From assembly GCA_012960755.1 (NCBI GenBank), contig DUAT01000041.1, forward strand, positions 278,784-342,783: 64,000 bases of DNA. Direction: 5' to 3'. The stretch comes from Gammaproteobacteria bacterium (GTDB taxonomy: Bacteria > Pseudomonadota > Gammaproteobacteria > Pseudomonadales > Azotimanducaceae_A). A model generated the notes under the pieces. It worked only from the letters and a program-made list of their open reading frames with translations, searched no databases and was not told the origin of the DNA. Position numbers and translations under genes: made by a program. This document shows, piece by piece, positions 28,384 to 36,802 of the stretch (the stretch's first letter is position 1; each line of letters begins with the position of its first letter).

Positions 28384-29690
28384 TTCGAATCCTTGATAGC
28401 GGGGTTGATGATTTTTCTGAATCAGTTGAAAAACTGCTGACCATACCGGAAGAAAATTCCGGCGGCGTGAAGGCAATTGTCCAGGACATTCTTGATCGGG
28501 TGAAACGAGACGGTGACACAGCGGTTTTAGAATTGACTAACAAATTTGATAACGCTGGTGCGAGTCAGATCAGCGATCTTGAAGTCGAACAAAGTGAAAT
28601 GAGAGCAGCTGCCGGACGAATTGAGCCGCTGGTGGCTGATGCGCTGCGTACCTCCATTGACAGGGTAAGAAAGTACCACATCCGACAAAAAGATTCCCTG
28701 GGTGGCCAGGCCCAGTGGAGCTATGAAGACGAAGACGGCAACAGACTCGGGCAGCTGGTTCGTGGCATGGAGCGGGTTGGGGTTTATGTGCCCGGGGGTA
28801 AAGCGTCCTATCCTTCTTCCGTGGTGATGACCGTGGTACCGGCCAAAGTCGCTGAAGTGGGTGAGATTATCCTCATGGTTCCGGCGCCCGATGGTGAATT
28901 GAATGATGTTTTGCTGGCGGCGGCTTACTTCTGTGGTGTCGATAGAATGTTCAAGATTGGTGGTGCCCAGGCTGTTGCTGCCCTGGCTTATGGTACTGAT
29001 CTGGTCCCCAGGGTGGACAAGATTGTTGGACCGGGGAATATCTATGTCGCTACCGCAAAGTCGATGGTGTTTGGAGAGGTGGGCATCGATATGATTGCCG
29101 GACCTTCAGAAGTCGTGATTGTGGCAGATGCCAGTGCTGATCCGGATTGGCTGGTGATGGATATGTTCGCCCAGGCAGAGCATGACGAAATGGCCCAAGC
29201 CATAATGATTTCAACCGACCATGACCTACTCAAGCGTGTCGCAAAGATTGTCGAGGATACGATTCCAAAAATGCGACGAAGTGCAATCATTCGGCAGTCC
29301 ATCGAGGATCGTGGTGCGTTGATACTGGTTCAGTCTGAGAACCAGATCATAGATCTCGTGAACCGTATTGCACCTGAGCACCTTGAAATTGTTGTTGAGA
29401 ACCCTGCAGTGATATTGGCGGGTGTCAGGCATGCCGGGGCTATCTTCACTGGTAGATACAGTGCAGAAGTAATAGGTGACTATACTGCCGGGCCAAGTCA
29501 TGTTCTGCCTACAGGTGGCACAGCACGATTTGCATCTCCTCTGGGGGTCTATGATTTTCAGGTGCGTTCGTCACTTATTCAATGTACCGCTCGTGGTGCG
29601 ATCAATCTCAGTCGGGCTGCCGCTATTTTGGCGGAGCAGGAGGGGTTGGAAGCACATGCCAAATCTGCTGAGTATCGGATTCAGGGTTAG
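28380..29690 (+). CDS. hisD: Histidinol dehydrogenase HisD
   Basis: HisD catalyses the last two NAD-dependent oxidations of L-histidinol to L-histidine and needs Zn2+. The 436 residues are standard. Recognisable segments are GQLVRGMERVGVYVPGG, KIGGAQAVAALAYGTD, IDMIAGPSEVVIVAD, FAQAEHDEMAQAIMIS (with the Zn-ligand His) and the catalytic region NRIAPEHLEIVVENP. hisC, which often follows, is absent; zapE begins 9 bp later. Confidence 0.97.
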   Translation: MIRILDSGVDDFSESVEKLLTIPEENSGGVKAIVQDILDRVKRDGDTAVLELTNKFDNAGASQISDLEVEQSEMRAAAGRIEPLVADALRTSIDRVRKYHIRQKDSLGGQAQWSYEDEDGNRLGQLVRGMERVGVYVPGGKASYPSSVVMTVVPAKVAEVGEIILMVPAPDGELNDVLLAAAYFCGVDRMFKIGGAQAVAALAYGTDLVPRVDKIVGPGNIYVATAKSMVFGEVGIDMIAGPSEVVIVADASADPDWLVMDMFAQAEHDEMAQAIMISTDHDLLKRVAKIVEDTIPKMRRSAIIRQSIEDRGALILVQSENQIIDLVNRIAPEHLEIVVENPAVILAGVRHAGAIFTGRYSAEVIGDYTAGPSHVLPTGGTARFASPLGVYDFQVRSSLIQCTARGAINLSRAAAILAEQEGLEAHAKSAEYRIQG

Positions 29691-29698
29691 CATTTATT

Positions 29699-30799
29699 GT
29701 GACTAAAGATGGACCGCTTTTTCTGTACGGGCAAGCGCTGGATTCCGGGGAAATCAAACCTGACCGGGCGCAGGCAGAAGCTGTAGAACACCTGCAACAC
29801 CTGTATGATGAACTGGTACGGCCGATACCCTCGCCGGGTTTTTTTGCCAGGTTGTTTAACCGTGCAGGCCCTTCAGGTCCTCGGGTTCAGGGTTTGTATT
29901 TGTGGGGTGGAGTAGGGCGCGGTAAAACTTATCTGATGGACGTGTTTTATGAATCGCTCCCTTTTGAACAAAAGCGTCGCAGGCATTTTCATCGTTTTAT
30001 GCGCTTTGTGCACCAGCAGTTAACAGCCCTGCAGGGCGAACCGGATCCGCTGCGCAAGATTGCCGTTGAATTTGCATCTGAGGTCCGGGTGTTGTGTTTC
30101 GATGAGTTTTTCGTCAGTGATATCACCGACGCCATGATCCTGGCCAGACTACTTGAATCGCTGTTCGAACTTGGGGTAGTGCTGGTGGCAACCTCTAACG
30201 TTGAACCCAACCATCTCTACGAAAATGGACTGCAAAGGCGGAAATTCCTGCCAGCCATCGAACTGCTCAACACCCGTACCCGGGTGCTGAATGTTGATGG
30301 CGGCGTCGACTATCGATTGCGGGCGCTCGAATCAGCCGAGATTTACCATTTTCCGCTGGACGAGGACGCAGATATTAGTTTGGCAGCGAGTTTCAGCTCC
30401 TTGTCGCCAGACGCCGGGAAGGACCATGTCGCGCTGGAAATCGAAGGGCGGTTGATCAGGGCGCGTAAATGTGGCGATGGCGTCGCTTGGTTTGACTTCA
30501 AAGAGCTTTGCGAAGGTCCACGGAGTCAAAACGACTACATCGAGTTGGCAATGATCTTTCAGACCGTATTGATCAGCGATGTCCCGCGCTTCACGGTAAA
30601 AAATGAAGATGCGGCCAGGCGGTTTATCAGCCTGGTCGATGAGTTTTATGATCACAATGTCAAGCTGATTATCTCGGCAGAAGTCGCCATTACAGAACTC
30701 TACGGGGGTGAGCGCCTGAAATTCGAGTTCCAGCGAACAGCGAGCCGATTACAAGAGATGCAGTCCCATGAGTACCTGGCATACCAGCATTTACCCTAG
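29699..30799 (+). CDS. zapE: Cell division ATPase ZapE (AFG1 family)
   Basis: ZapE is an AFG1-like P-loop ATPase that joins the late divisome and modulates Z-ring constriction. The 366 residues contain Walker A (LWGGVGRGKTYLMDVFYE, about residue 65), the RRRHFHRFM motif, Walker B (VLCFDEFFVSDITDAMIL) and the conserved VATSNVEPNHLYENGLQR. The start is GTG 29699 with no strong SD. It is followed by the 176-bp inverted-repeat element whose first bases overlap the stop codon. Confidence 0.94.
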   Translation: MTKDGPLFLYGQALDSGEIKPDRAQAEAVEHLQHLYDELVRPIPSPGFFARLFNRAGPSGPRVQGLYLWGGVGRGKTYLMDVFYESLPFEQKRRRHFHRFMRFVHQQLTALQGEPDPLRKIAVEFASEVRVLCFDEFFVSDITDAMILARLLESLFELGVVLVATSNVEPNHLYENGLQRRKFLPAIELLNTRTRVLNVDGGVDYRLRALESAEIYHFPLDEDADISLAASFSSLSPDAGKDHVALEIEGRLIRARKCGDGVAWFDFKELCEGPRSQNDYIELAMIFQTVLISDVPRFTVKNEDAARRFISLVDEFYDHNVKLIISAEVAITELYGGERLKFEFQRTASRLQEMQSHEYLAYQHLP

Positions 30800-30973
30800 T
30801 GGAGGGTCCTGTCTAGATAGCACTTTTGAGGGCCACCTTGCGGGTATGCCGCTAAATGGCCATCTGCGTTGTTGCAATTGCTCGACTTATGCCCAATAGG
30901 TCTTCACAAGTGCGCCTACCATCTGACCATTTAGCGACTTGCTTAAAGTGCTATCTGAACAGGACCGTCCACT
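30798..30973. mobile_element. 176-bp imperfect inverted-repeat element (MITE-like) between zapE and rplM
   Basis: The two ends are near-perfect inverted copies. The left end reads AGTGGAGGGTCCTGT, then AGATAGCACTTT (from 30798); the right end, read on the minus strand from 30973, gives AGTGGACGGTCCTGT, then AGATAGCACTTT. A second matched block, CGCTAAATGG with one-base variation after it, occurs further inside on both sides (around 30850 and 30928). There is no ORF of note. This is the form of a small non-autonomous transposable element or a large hairpin. No clear target-site duplication is visible. Confidence 0.65.
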
Positions 30974-31010
30974 CGGATGTAAAAAATGTAGGTAAATCAA
31001 CCGTTTCAGC

Positions 31011-31039
31011 TTGCGTATCACCTGCTGAAAAAGTAACAT
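31011..31039 (+). promoter_or_regulatory. Candidate sigma-70 promoter for rplM-rpsI
   Basis: TTGCGT at 31011-31016 and TAACAT at 31034-31039 with a 17-bp spacer, about 29 bp before the rplM ATG. It lies just outside the inverted-repeat element, so the ribosomal operon appears to keep its own promoter. Confidence 0.5.
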
Positions 31040-31067
31040 TCGCGATCCGAAATTCCCTTGGCAGACC

Positions 31068-31496
31068 ATGAGAACTTATTCCGCTAAAAAAGAAACTGCG
31101 AAGCACAACTGGTACGTGGTTGATGCAACAGACAAGACCCTGGGCCGTATGGCGACCGAGATCGCCAACCGTCTGCGTGGGAAACATAAATCTGAATATA
31201 CCCCTCATGTGGATACCGGCGACTACATTGTGGTCGTCAATGCCGAGAAAGTGGTTGTAACAGGTAAGAAAACCAGCGACAAGATGTACTACCACCACAC
31301 AGGCTATCCAGGCGGTATCAAATCTATTTCGTTTGAGAAGTTGATTGACAAGGCGCCGGAACGAGCCATTGAATCCGCTGTGAAGGGTATGATGCCAAAA
31401 AACAAGCTCAGTCGGGTCATGCTGAACAAGCTCAAAGTTTATGCGGGTAGTGAGCATCCGCATTCCGCCCAACAACCCCAAGCCCTTGAGCTATAG
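31068..31496 (+). CDS. rplM: 50S ribosomal protein L13
   Basis: L13 is an early-assembling 23S rRNA-binding protein. The 142 residues are full length with the signatures [41 protein letters not shown] (in part) and the C-terminal [21 protein letters not shown]. In E. coli L13 can repress its own mRNA; no leader structure was worked out here. rpsI follows 15 bp later. Confidence 0.99.
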   Translation: MRTYSAKKETAKHNWYVVDATDKTLGRMATEIANRLRGKHKSEYTPHVDTGDYIVVVNAEKVVVTGKKTSDKMYYHHTGYPGGIKSISFEKLIDKAPERAIESAVKGMMPKNKLSRVMLNKLKVYAGSEHPHSAQQPQALEL

Positions 31497-31511
31497 TAAA
31501 AAGGTTTATCT

Positions 31512-31898
31512 ATGACGCAGCATTACGGAACAGGACGAAGAAAATCAGCCAAGGCGCGGGTATTCATGACCGCCGGTGAAGGCAAGATCATCGTTAACAA
31601 GAAGCCACTGGATGAGTACTTTGGCCGCGAAACGGCTCGAATGATTGTTCGTCAACCTCTCGAGTTGGTCGAATTAACCGATAAGTTCGATCTCAAGGTC
31701 ACCGTCAAAGGCGGTGGTGGCTTTGGCCAGGCCGGGGCAATTCGTCACGGTATTACACGCGCCCTGATGGAATACGATGAGACATTACGCCCATCATTGC
31801 GAAAAGCAGGTTTTGTTACTCGCGATGCGCGTGCTGTTGAACGCAAGAAGGTTGGTTTACGCAAGGCAAGAAAGAAACCTCAATTCTCGAAACGATAA
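31512..31898 (+). CDS. rpsI: 30S ribosomal protein S9
   Basis: S9 binds 16S rRNA in the 30S head and its C-terminal tail reaches the P-site tRNA. The 128 residues have the N-terminal [15 protein letters not shown], the [19 protein letters not shown] block, and the basic tail [17 protein letters not shown] ending in the invariant Lys-Arg. It forms a two-gene operon with rplM, followed by petA after 139 bp. Confidence 0.99.
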   Translation: MTQHYGTGRRKSAKARVFMTAGEGKIIVNKKPLDEYFGRETARMIVRQPLELVELTDKFDLKVTVKGGGGFGQAGAIRHGITRALMEYDETLRPSLRKAGFVTRDARAVERKKVGLRKARKKPQFSKR

Positions 31899-32037
31899 GC
31901 TGACCGTTCCTTCTGAAATCATAAAGAATCCTTACGCTGACCAACATTTCCGCTATGGACTATGGTAAAATCGGCGGGTTTTTTAGTAGGCTTAATTTGC
32001 CCATCTTTGGTTGTATTGTTAGAGGGGAGATATCTCT

Positions 32038-32637
32038 GTGAGTGATGACAGCGTCAACGAGGCGCGCCGCAATTTTCTGATTGGCGCAAACCTTGTCGTG
32101 GGTGCAGCAGGCGTTGTGGGCGTCGCTGTTCCGTTTTTGGGATCCTGGAGTCCCAGTGCCAGAGCACTTGCCGCTGGTGCACCGATAAAAGTCGATATTG
32201 GTAAACTCAAGCCTGGTGAAATCATCGGTCCAATTCCCGCCTGGCGTGACAAGCCCATTTTTGTTGTCAAGCGAACTGACGAAATGTTGTCGGCTCTAAA
32301 TGCAAACAATTCCCGCCTGGCGGACCCTGACTCAAATGAGGAACAACAACCCGATTATGCGCAGAATGAAACCCGGTCGAGACGGCCTGATGTGCTGGTG
32401 CTGATTGGACTCTGTACGCACCTGGGTTGTTCTCCCAAGTTCAGGCCGATAATTGCCCCGGTGGACTTTGATCCTGAATGGAAAGGCGGGTTCTATTGTC
32501 CTTGTCATGGTTCCAAATTTGATATGGCAGGACGAGTCTATGAAGGTGTGCCCGCACCCACTAATTTAGAAGTACCACCATATTTCTATGAGTCTGATTC
32601 GGTTCTGGTGATTGGTGACGACGGGGGTATAGCCTGA
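32038..32637 (+). CDS. petA: Ubiquinol-cytochrome c reductase Rieske iron-sulfur subunit
   Basis: The Rieske protein moves electrons from ubiquinol to cytochrome c1 in the bc1 complex. The 199 residues have a twin-arginine-type N-terminus (EARRNFLIGANLVVGAAG) that stays as the membrane anchor, and the [2Fe-2S] ligands in CTHLGC and CPCHGS with the disulfide Cys pair. The start is GTG 32038 preceded by GAGGGGAGA. It overlaps petB by one base. Confidence 0.97.
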   Translation: MSDDSVNEARRNFLIGANLVVGAAGVVGVAVPFLGSWSPSARALAAGAPIKVDIGKLKPGEIIGPIPAWRDKPIFVVKRTDEMLSALNANNSRLADPDSNEEQQPDYAQNETRSRRPDVLVLIGLCTHLGCSPKFRPIIAPVDFDPEWKGGFYCPCHGSKFDMAGRVYEGVPAPTNLEVPPYFYESDSVLVIGDDGGIA

Positions 32638-33896
32638 TGGCCTCAATTGAGCAGTCTCTTAAGGAGATGATGGAGTGGGTCGACGCGAGGCTCCCTGTCA
32701 CTGAAACTTATGAGAAGCATATGTCCAAGTACTGGGCACCGAAGAACTTTAACTTCTGGTATGTCTTCGGAGTCCTTGCCTTTGTGGTACTGGTTAACCA
32801 GCTGTTAACAGGCATCTGGCTGACGATGAGCTATGTTCCCACCGGTGAGGGTGCCTTCGCCTCCATTGAGTATATTATGCGCGATGTTGAGTACGGCTGG
32901 ATGCTTCGCTACATGCATTCCACAGGTGCTTCCGCGTTTTTTGTTATCGTTTATCTGCACATGTTCCGGGGGCTGTTGTACGGCTCTTACCAAAAACCGA
33001 GGGAGCTGATATGGGTCTTCGGCATGCTGATTTATCTCGCACTTATGGCCGAAGGATTCTTCGGATATCTTTTGCCCTGGGGCAATATGTCATTCTGGGG
33101 AGCCCAGGTGATTGTGTCCCTGGCTGGTGCTGTACCGTTCGTTGGTGATGACTTGATGACCTGGGTACGTGGTGACTTCAATATGTCCGGTGTCACATTG
33201 AATCGATTCTTTGCATTACATGTTGTTCTAGTGCCACTGGTTCTGCTGGTGCTCGTTGTATTACATATTTTGGCACTGCATGAAGTCGGGTCCAACAATC
33301 CTGATGGGGTAGATATCAAGAAACACCTGGATAAAGACGGGCGTCCCCTGGACGGTATCCAGTTCCACCCTTTCTATACAATTGGGCATGATTTACCCGC
33401 GATTATATTGTTCCTCTTTGTATTTTGTGCGCTGATGTTTTTCTACCCGGATGGCGGCGGATACCTGATTGAACATCCCAACTATGAACCTGCCAATCCA
33501 CTCAAGACGCCTGACCTGATCGCACCAGTCTGGTACTACACGCCTTACTATTCCATGCTCAGGGCTGCGACCTACCCGTTGTTCGGTATGACCGCTAAGT
33601 TCTGGGGCATGATAACAATGTTTGGCGCCATTGCTATTTTGTTTGTTGTTCCCTGGCTTGACAGATCCCCGGTGAAATCGATGCGCTACAAGGGGCTGCC
33701 GAGTAAAATATTTTTAGCCTTGTTTATCATTGCATTCCTGGTACTGGGTTACCTGGGCACAGTGCATCCGACACCTGAGAAAACATTTTTGGCGCAGATT
33801 TGTACAGCCATCTATTTTGGCTTCTTCCTGCTAATGCCCTGGTACACCAGCGTAGAAAAAACGAAACCCGTTCCAGACAGGGTGACGTTCAAATGA
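32637..33896 (+). CDS. petB: Ubiquinol-cytochrome c reductase cytochrome b
   Basis: Cytochrome b carries hemes bL and bH and both quinone sites. The 419 residues have about eight transmembrane helices; heme His ligands are in helix B (MHSTGASAFFVIVYLHMFRG) and helix D (FFALHVVLVPLVLLVLVVLH). The Qo-site motif appears as the variant PVWYYTPYYSML (commonly PEWY in this family), in which the Glu of PEWY is replaced by Val, as in some proteobacteria (from memory). The stop overlaps petC by 4 bp. Confidence 0.97.
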   Translation: MASIEQSLKEMMEWVDARLPVTETYEKHMSKYWAPKNFNFWYVFGVLAFVVLVNQLLTGIWLTMSYVPTGEGAFASIEYIMRDVEYGWMLRYMHSTGASAFFVIVYLHMFRGLLYGSYQKPRELIWVFGMLIYLALMAEGFFGYLLPWGNMSFWGAQVIVSLAGAVPFVGDDLMTWVRGDFNMSGVTLNRFFALHVVLVPLVLLVLVVLHILALHEVGSNNPDGVDIKKHLDKDGRPLDGIQFHPFYTIGHDLPAIILFLFVFCALMFFYPDGGGYLIEHPNYEPANPLKTPDLIAPVWYYTPYYSMLRAATYPLFGMTAKFWGMITMFGAIAILFVVPWLDRSPVKSMRYKGLPSKIFLALFIIAFLVLGYLGTVHPTPEKTFLAQICTAIYFGFFLLMPWYTSVEKTKPVPDRVTFK

Positions 33897-34714
33897 TTAA
33901 ATCAATTGCCACAGTTTTGTTGTTACTCTCTCCAGTCGTGGCATTGGCGTCGGATGCCGGGTACCCACTGGATCACATAACACCTGACCTGACCAACAAG
34001 GCCTCGTTGCAAAGAGGCGCGCAGACTTATGTCAATTACTGCCTGGGTTGTCATTCGTTGAAGTATCAGCGTTACAAGAGAACAGCGACGGATCTTGAGA
34101 TCCCCGATGCACTCTTGCTTGAACATCTTGTCTTTGACCCCAATGTAAAGATCGGTGACCTGATTGAAAACTCAATGTCTGATGAAAATGCGAAATACTG
34201 GTTCGGCGCAGCGCCACCGGATTTGACACTGCACAGTAATCTCAAAGGTGGACCTGATTGGATCTATACCTACCTGCGAACGTTTTACGAAGATGAGAGC
34301 CGTCCTTTTGGGGTGAATAACCTGGTTTTCGAGAATGTGGGTATGCCTCATGTTCTGGTGGGTCTTCAGGGTCGACAGATTCGTCCTGAATGTAAACAGA
34401 TTCCAAGGCTGGCACCCAACGGTGGCCTTATGCGTGACCCGATCACAGACGATTTACTGACTACGCAGAAGTGCGGTGAGGAGATTGCTGAAGGTCACCA
34501 TTATCCCCTGGAAATAATTAAGGGCACCGGCTCAATGACCGCCCTGGAGTACGATGAACTTATCTATGATCTGGCTAACTTCCTATACTATATGGGAGAG
34601 CCAGCAAGAATAGACCGCACCAGAATTGGTGTTTACGTTCTGCTGTTTCTCGCCTTTTTCTATGTGTTTACATGGTTGCTTGGCCGGGAATATCAGAAAG
34701 AATTTCACAAATAG
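33893..34714 (+). CDS. petC: Ubiquinol-cytochrome c reductase cytochrome c1
   Basis: Cytochrome c1 passes electrons from the Rieske centre to soluble cytochrome c. From ATG 33893 (overlapping the petB stop, ATGA) the protein is 273 residues: a signal peptide (IATVLLLLSPVVALA), the heme-binding CLGCH motif near residue 50, and a C-terminal transmembrane anchor (about 245-265, VYVLLFLAFFYVFTWLLG). Heme iron is probably completed by a distal Met further along. Third gene of petABC. Confidence 0.97.
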   Translation: MIKSIATVLLLLSPVVALASDAGYPLDHITPDLTNKASLQRGAQTYVNYCLGCHSLKYQRYKRTATDLEIPDALLLEHLVFDPNVKIGDLIENSMSDENAKYWFGAAPPDLTLHSNLKGGPDWIYTYLRTFYEDESRPFGVNNLVFENVGMPHVLVGLQGRQIRPECKQIPRLAPNGGLMRDPITDDLLTTQKCGEEIAEGHHYPLEIIKGTGSMTALEYDELIYDLANFLYYMGEPARIDRTRIGVYVLLFLAFFYVFTWLLGREYQKEFHK

Positions 34715-34772
34715 CTGACGCGTTACATGCGTTAAGTAAAACATTAACTCAAAAAAATGAGAGGTACAATAG

Positions 34773-35405
34773 ATGGGGGTAGTTGCCAAACACTCATCGA
34801 TGATTTTTTATTCGAACGGGAATGACCACAATAGCCAGCGTGTGCGCCTTGTACTTGCTGAAAAAGGGGTTGCGGTTGACATCGTGGACGTTGATCCACG
34901 AAACATACCGGAAGACCTTGTTGATCTGAACCCTTATCACACCCTGCCAACACTGGTTGACCGTGATCTGGTGCTGTATGAATCCCAGGTGATTATGGAG
35001 TATCTCGACGAACGATTTCCGCATCCGCCGTTGCTACCTGTTTATCCGGTAGCAAGAGCCCAGAGCCGATTGTTTATCTTTCGGATCGAGAAAGACTGGT
35101 GTGATTTTGTCGATACCATTGTCGAGGGAAAAGCGAAAGATACGGTGATCGACAAAGCCAGGAAGGATCTTCGGGAAAGCCTGGTTTCCATTGCACCGAT
35201 ATTCGCCGACAAGCCGTTTTTTATGAGCGAAGAATTTACCCTGGTTGACTGTTGCGTTGCGCCGATTCTTTGGCGATTGCCGCAAATGGGGATTGAGTTA
35301 CCGCCCAAACACGGTAAACCGATACTGGATTATATGGATCGTATTTTCGAACGCGAATCTTTTCAGGCCAGCCTCTCTGAAGCAGAGCTGGATATGAGGG
35401 ATTAG
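34773..35405 (+). CDS. sspA: Stringent starvation protein A
   Basis: SspA is a glutathione-transferase-like protein that binds RNA polymerase and helps transcription under starvation and acid stress. The 210 residues show an N-terminal thioredoxin-like domain (IFYSNGNDHNSQRVRLVLAE, then NPYHTLPTLVDRDLVLYES) and a C-terminal helical GST domain (FTLVDCCVAPILWRLP). AGAGG lies 10 bases before the ATG. It follows petABC and precedes sspB, as in Pseudomonas. Confidence 0.95.
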   Translation: MGVVAKHSSMIFYSNGNDHNSQRVRLVLAEKGVAVDIVDVDPRNIPEDLVDLNPYHTLPTLVDRDLVLYESQVIMEYLDERFPHPPLLPVYPVARAQSRLFIFRIEKDWCDFVDTIVEGKAKDTVIDKARKDLRESLVSIAPIFADKPFFMSEEFTLVDCCVAPILWRLPQMGIELPPKHGKPILDYMDRIFERESFQASLSEAELDMRD

Positions 35406-35438
35406 AAGGTACTGACTCTTGTTTGTTGGGTGTTAGCC

Positions 35439-35825
35439 ATGGCGATGACCTCTTCAGTTCCGTATTTGCTCCGTGCCATTAACGAGTGGATTCTTGATAA
35501 TGGCTTTACACCCTATCTGGTCATTGATGCTGCGGTAAATGATACCTCTGTGCCCATGGAATACGTCAAGGACGGTCAGATTGTTCTGAATATCAGCTCG
35601 GCTGCGATTCGGGATCTTGTCATTGGCGATGATCATGTCGCTTTTAGTGGCAGATTTGGTGGTGTACCTCATGAAATCTATGCACCCATGCAGGCGGTGC
35701 TGGGAATTGTTGCGAAGGAAAATGGCGAGGGTATGTGGTTTCCCAGGGAGGAGGATTCAGAGCCCGAACCACCTACGAGACCCACTGGGAAGAAAGGGCC
35801 GCCGGAGTTGAAGGTGATTAAGTAG
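35439..35825 (+). CDS. sspB: ClpXP specificity-enhancing factor SspB
   Basis: SspB tethers ssrA-tagged proteins to ClpXP. The 128-residue protein from ATG 35439 has the folded substrate-binding domain (PYLLRAINEWILDNGFTPYL, then GQIVLNISSAAIRDLVIGDD), a flexible linker, and the C-terminal ClpX-binding XB tail ending PPELKVIK. ATG 35445 and GTG 35430 are other possible starts. Directly downstream of sspA. Confidence 0.93.
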   Translation: MAMTSSVPYLLRAINEWILDNGFTPYLVIDAAVNDTSVPMEYVKDGQIVLNISSAAIRDLVIGDDHVAFSGRFGGVPHEIYAPMQAVLGIVAKENGEGMWFPREEDSEPEPPTRPTGKKGPPELKVIK

Positions 35826-35910
35826 GGGCGAACCGGCCATGAATTGTGTTTGAACCGCGTTCCAGAATTTCCTCGGAGAGTGCTAGATTGTGTTGAAGTT
35901 GGCCTCTGGT

Positions 35911-36195
35911 TGATGGGAGTTCGTTACTGGGCTGTAACAAGTTTTTGGAAGCAGAAACTGTTGCCGAGTTGCATGCCTAGTGGTTCGTTGTTTGACGTAG
36001 GCGCGTGTCTGCGTAGAGAAAGTGGTGGGTTCGTTGTGGGGCTCTCACAATTTCAGAAGACGAAATTGCTGCGGCCGTGAGTTGTGTGCCTTGTGGTTGG
36101 GCGTTTGATGGGGTTTGTATCTGCGTTTAGTGAAAGTGGTGAGTTCGTTGTTGGGCTCTCACAATTTCAAAAAACGAAATTGCTGCCGCCGTGAG
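35911..36195. repeat. Three tandem imperfect copies of a 110-114 bp hairpin-bearing repeat
   Basis: Copies can be aligned from the shared TTCGTT at 35920, 36030 and 36144. Copies 2 and 3 are close: each holds GGGCTCTCACAATTTC, then GAAATTGCTGC, then GCCGTGAG. The stem CAATTTC/GAAATTG (36048-36054/36062-36068 and 36162-36168/36176-36182) has a 7-nt loop, and an outer CTCAC/GTGAG pair brackets it. Copy 1 is diverged but keeps an AGTTT/AAACT stem and ends the unit with the same GTCTGCGT-like bases. The 413-bp gap (35826-36238) between sspB and dolP otherwise holds only a terminator-like hairpin; I see no credible gene in it. Confidence 0.7.
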
Positions 36196-36209
36196 TGACT
36201 GATCCTCCT

Positions 36210-36244
36210 AATTAGCTTTTTTTGCGTAGCAAAAAAAGCTAATT
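36210..36244. terminator. Perfect 16-bp hairpin between convergent sspB and dolP
   Basis: AATTAGCTTTTTTTGC (36210-36225) and its exact reverse complement (36229-36244) flank a 3-base loop. The right arm covers the last codon and the stop of dolP. It contains T7/A7 runs within the stem and could end transcripts from either side, though it lacks a separate U tract after the stem. Confidence 0.6.
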
Positions 36245-36787
36245 TATATATTCAAAAACCTTCACTATCTTTTGTACACCGAATACTTCGCGGGCGCGTT
36301 CGACTGCGGAGTCGGCTTCGTTCTGGGTGAGCAGACCCATTAGATAGACCACGCCATCTTCAGTCACGACTTTGATCCGTCGACCTTCCGAGTCTTTGTC
36401 CGTCAGCATCGCTGTCTTAACTTTTGTTGTAAGCCAGGTATCGTTGGTGCGGGCCATGAAGGAAATCGGACCGGCAATTTCGAGTTCGTTATGTATCAGT
36501 TTTACTTTTCGCAGCCCTTCCACCGCCGTTGTCGCGGCATCTTTGGCATCCTGGGAGGGAACCTGGCCAACCAGCAGAACAATCCCGTTGAAAGAAATAA
36601 TGCTGATATGCGCCTTTTCCAATTCCGGGCTTGTACTCTTAATATTCGCCTTGCCATGCGACTCAACCATCTGGTCGTCCCACTTGGTTCCGGTCGTCCG
36701 TTTCCCCAGATCTTCGGATATCGGCCCGGTCATGGCGCAACCATTCAGGACGAAAATCGCGATCAGAATACCGTACGGTTTTGTCAT
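36239..36787 (-). CDS. dolP: Outer-membrane BON-domain lipoprotein DolP
   Basis: DolP is an outer-membrane lipoprotein with two BON domains that helps maintain envelope integrity and BAM function. From ATG 36787 (SD AAGGAAA) the protein is 182 residues: a lipoprotein signal with lipobox VLNGC near residue 17, BON domain 1 (about 45-110, HISIISFNGIVLLVGQVPSQ) and BON domain 2 (about 120-182, RRIKVVTEDGVVYLMGLLTQ). It follows yraN after about 52 bp. gmhA/diaA, which normally separates them, is missing. Confidence 0.92.
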   Translation of the reverse strand: MTKPYGILIAIFVLNGCAMTGPISEDLGKRTTGTKWDDQMVESHGKANIKSTSPELEKAHISIISFNGIVLLVGQVPSQDAKDAATTAVEGLRKVKLIHNELEIAGPISFMARTNDTWLTTKVKTAMLTDKDSEGRRIKVVTEDGVVYLMGLLTQNEADSAVERAREVFGVQKIVKVFEYIN

Positions 36788-36802
36788 AGTGGTTTTCCTT
36801 GC

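Noticed and set aside
35844..36080. 78-codon plus-strand frame in the sspB-dolP gap
   Set aside because: It lies inside the tandem repeats, lacks any family resemblance, and its composition follows the repeat unit; the repeat explains it better than a gene.
35911..36195. Tandem repeats as a CRISPR array
   Set aside because: Only three units of 110-114 bp that match along most of their length; there are no short identical repeats with unique spacers and no cas genes.
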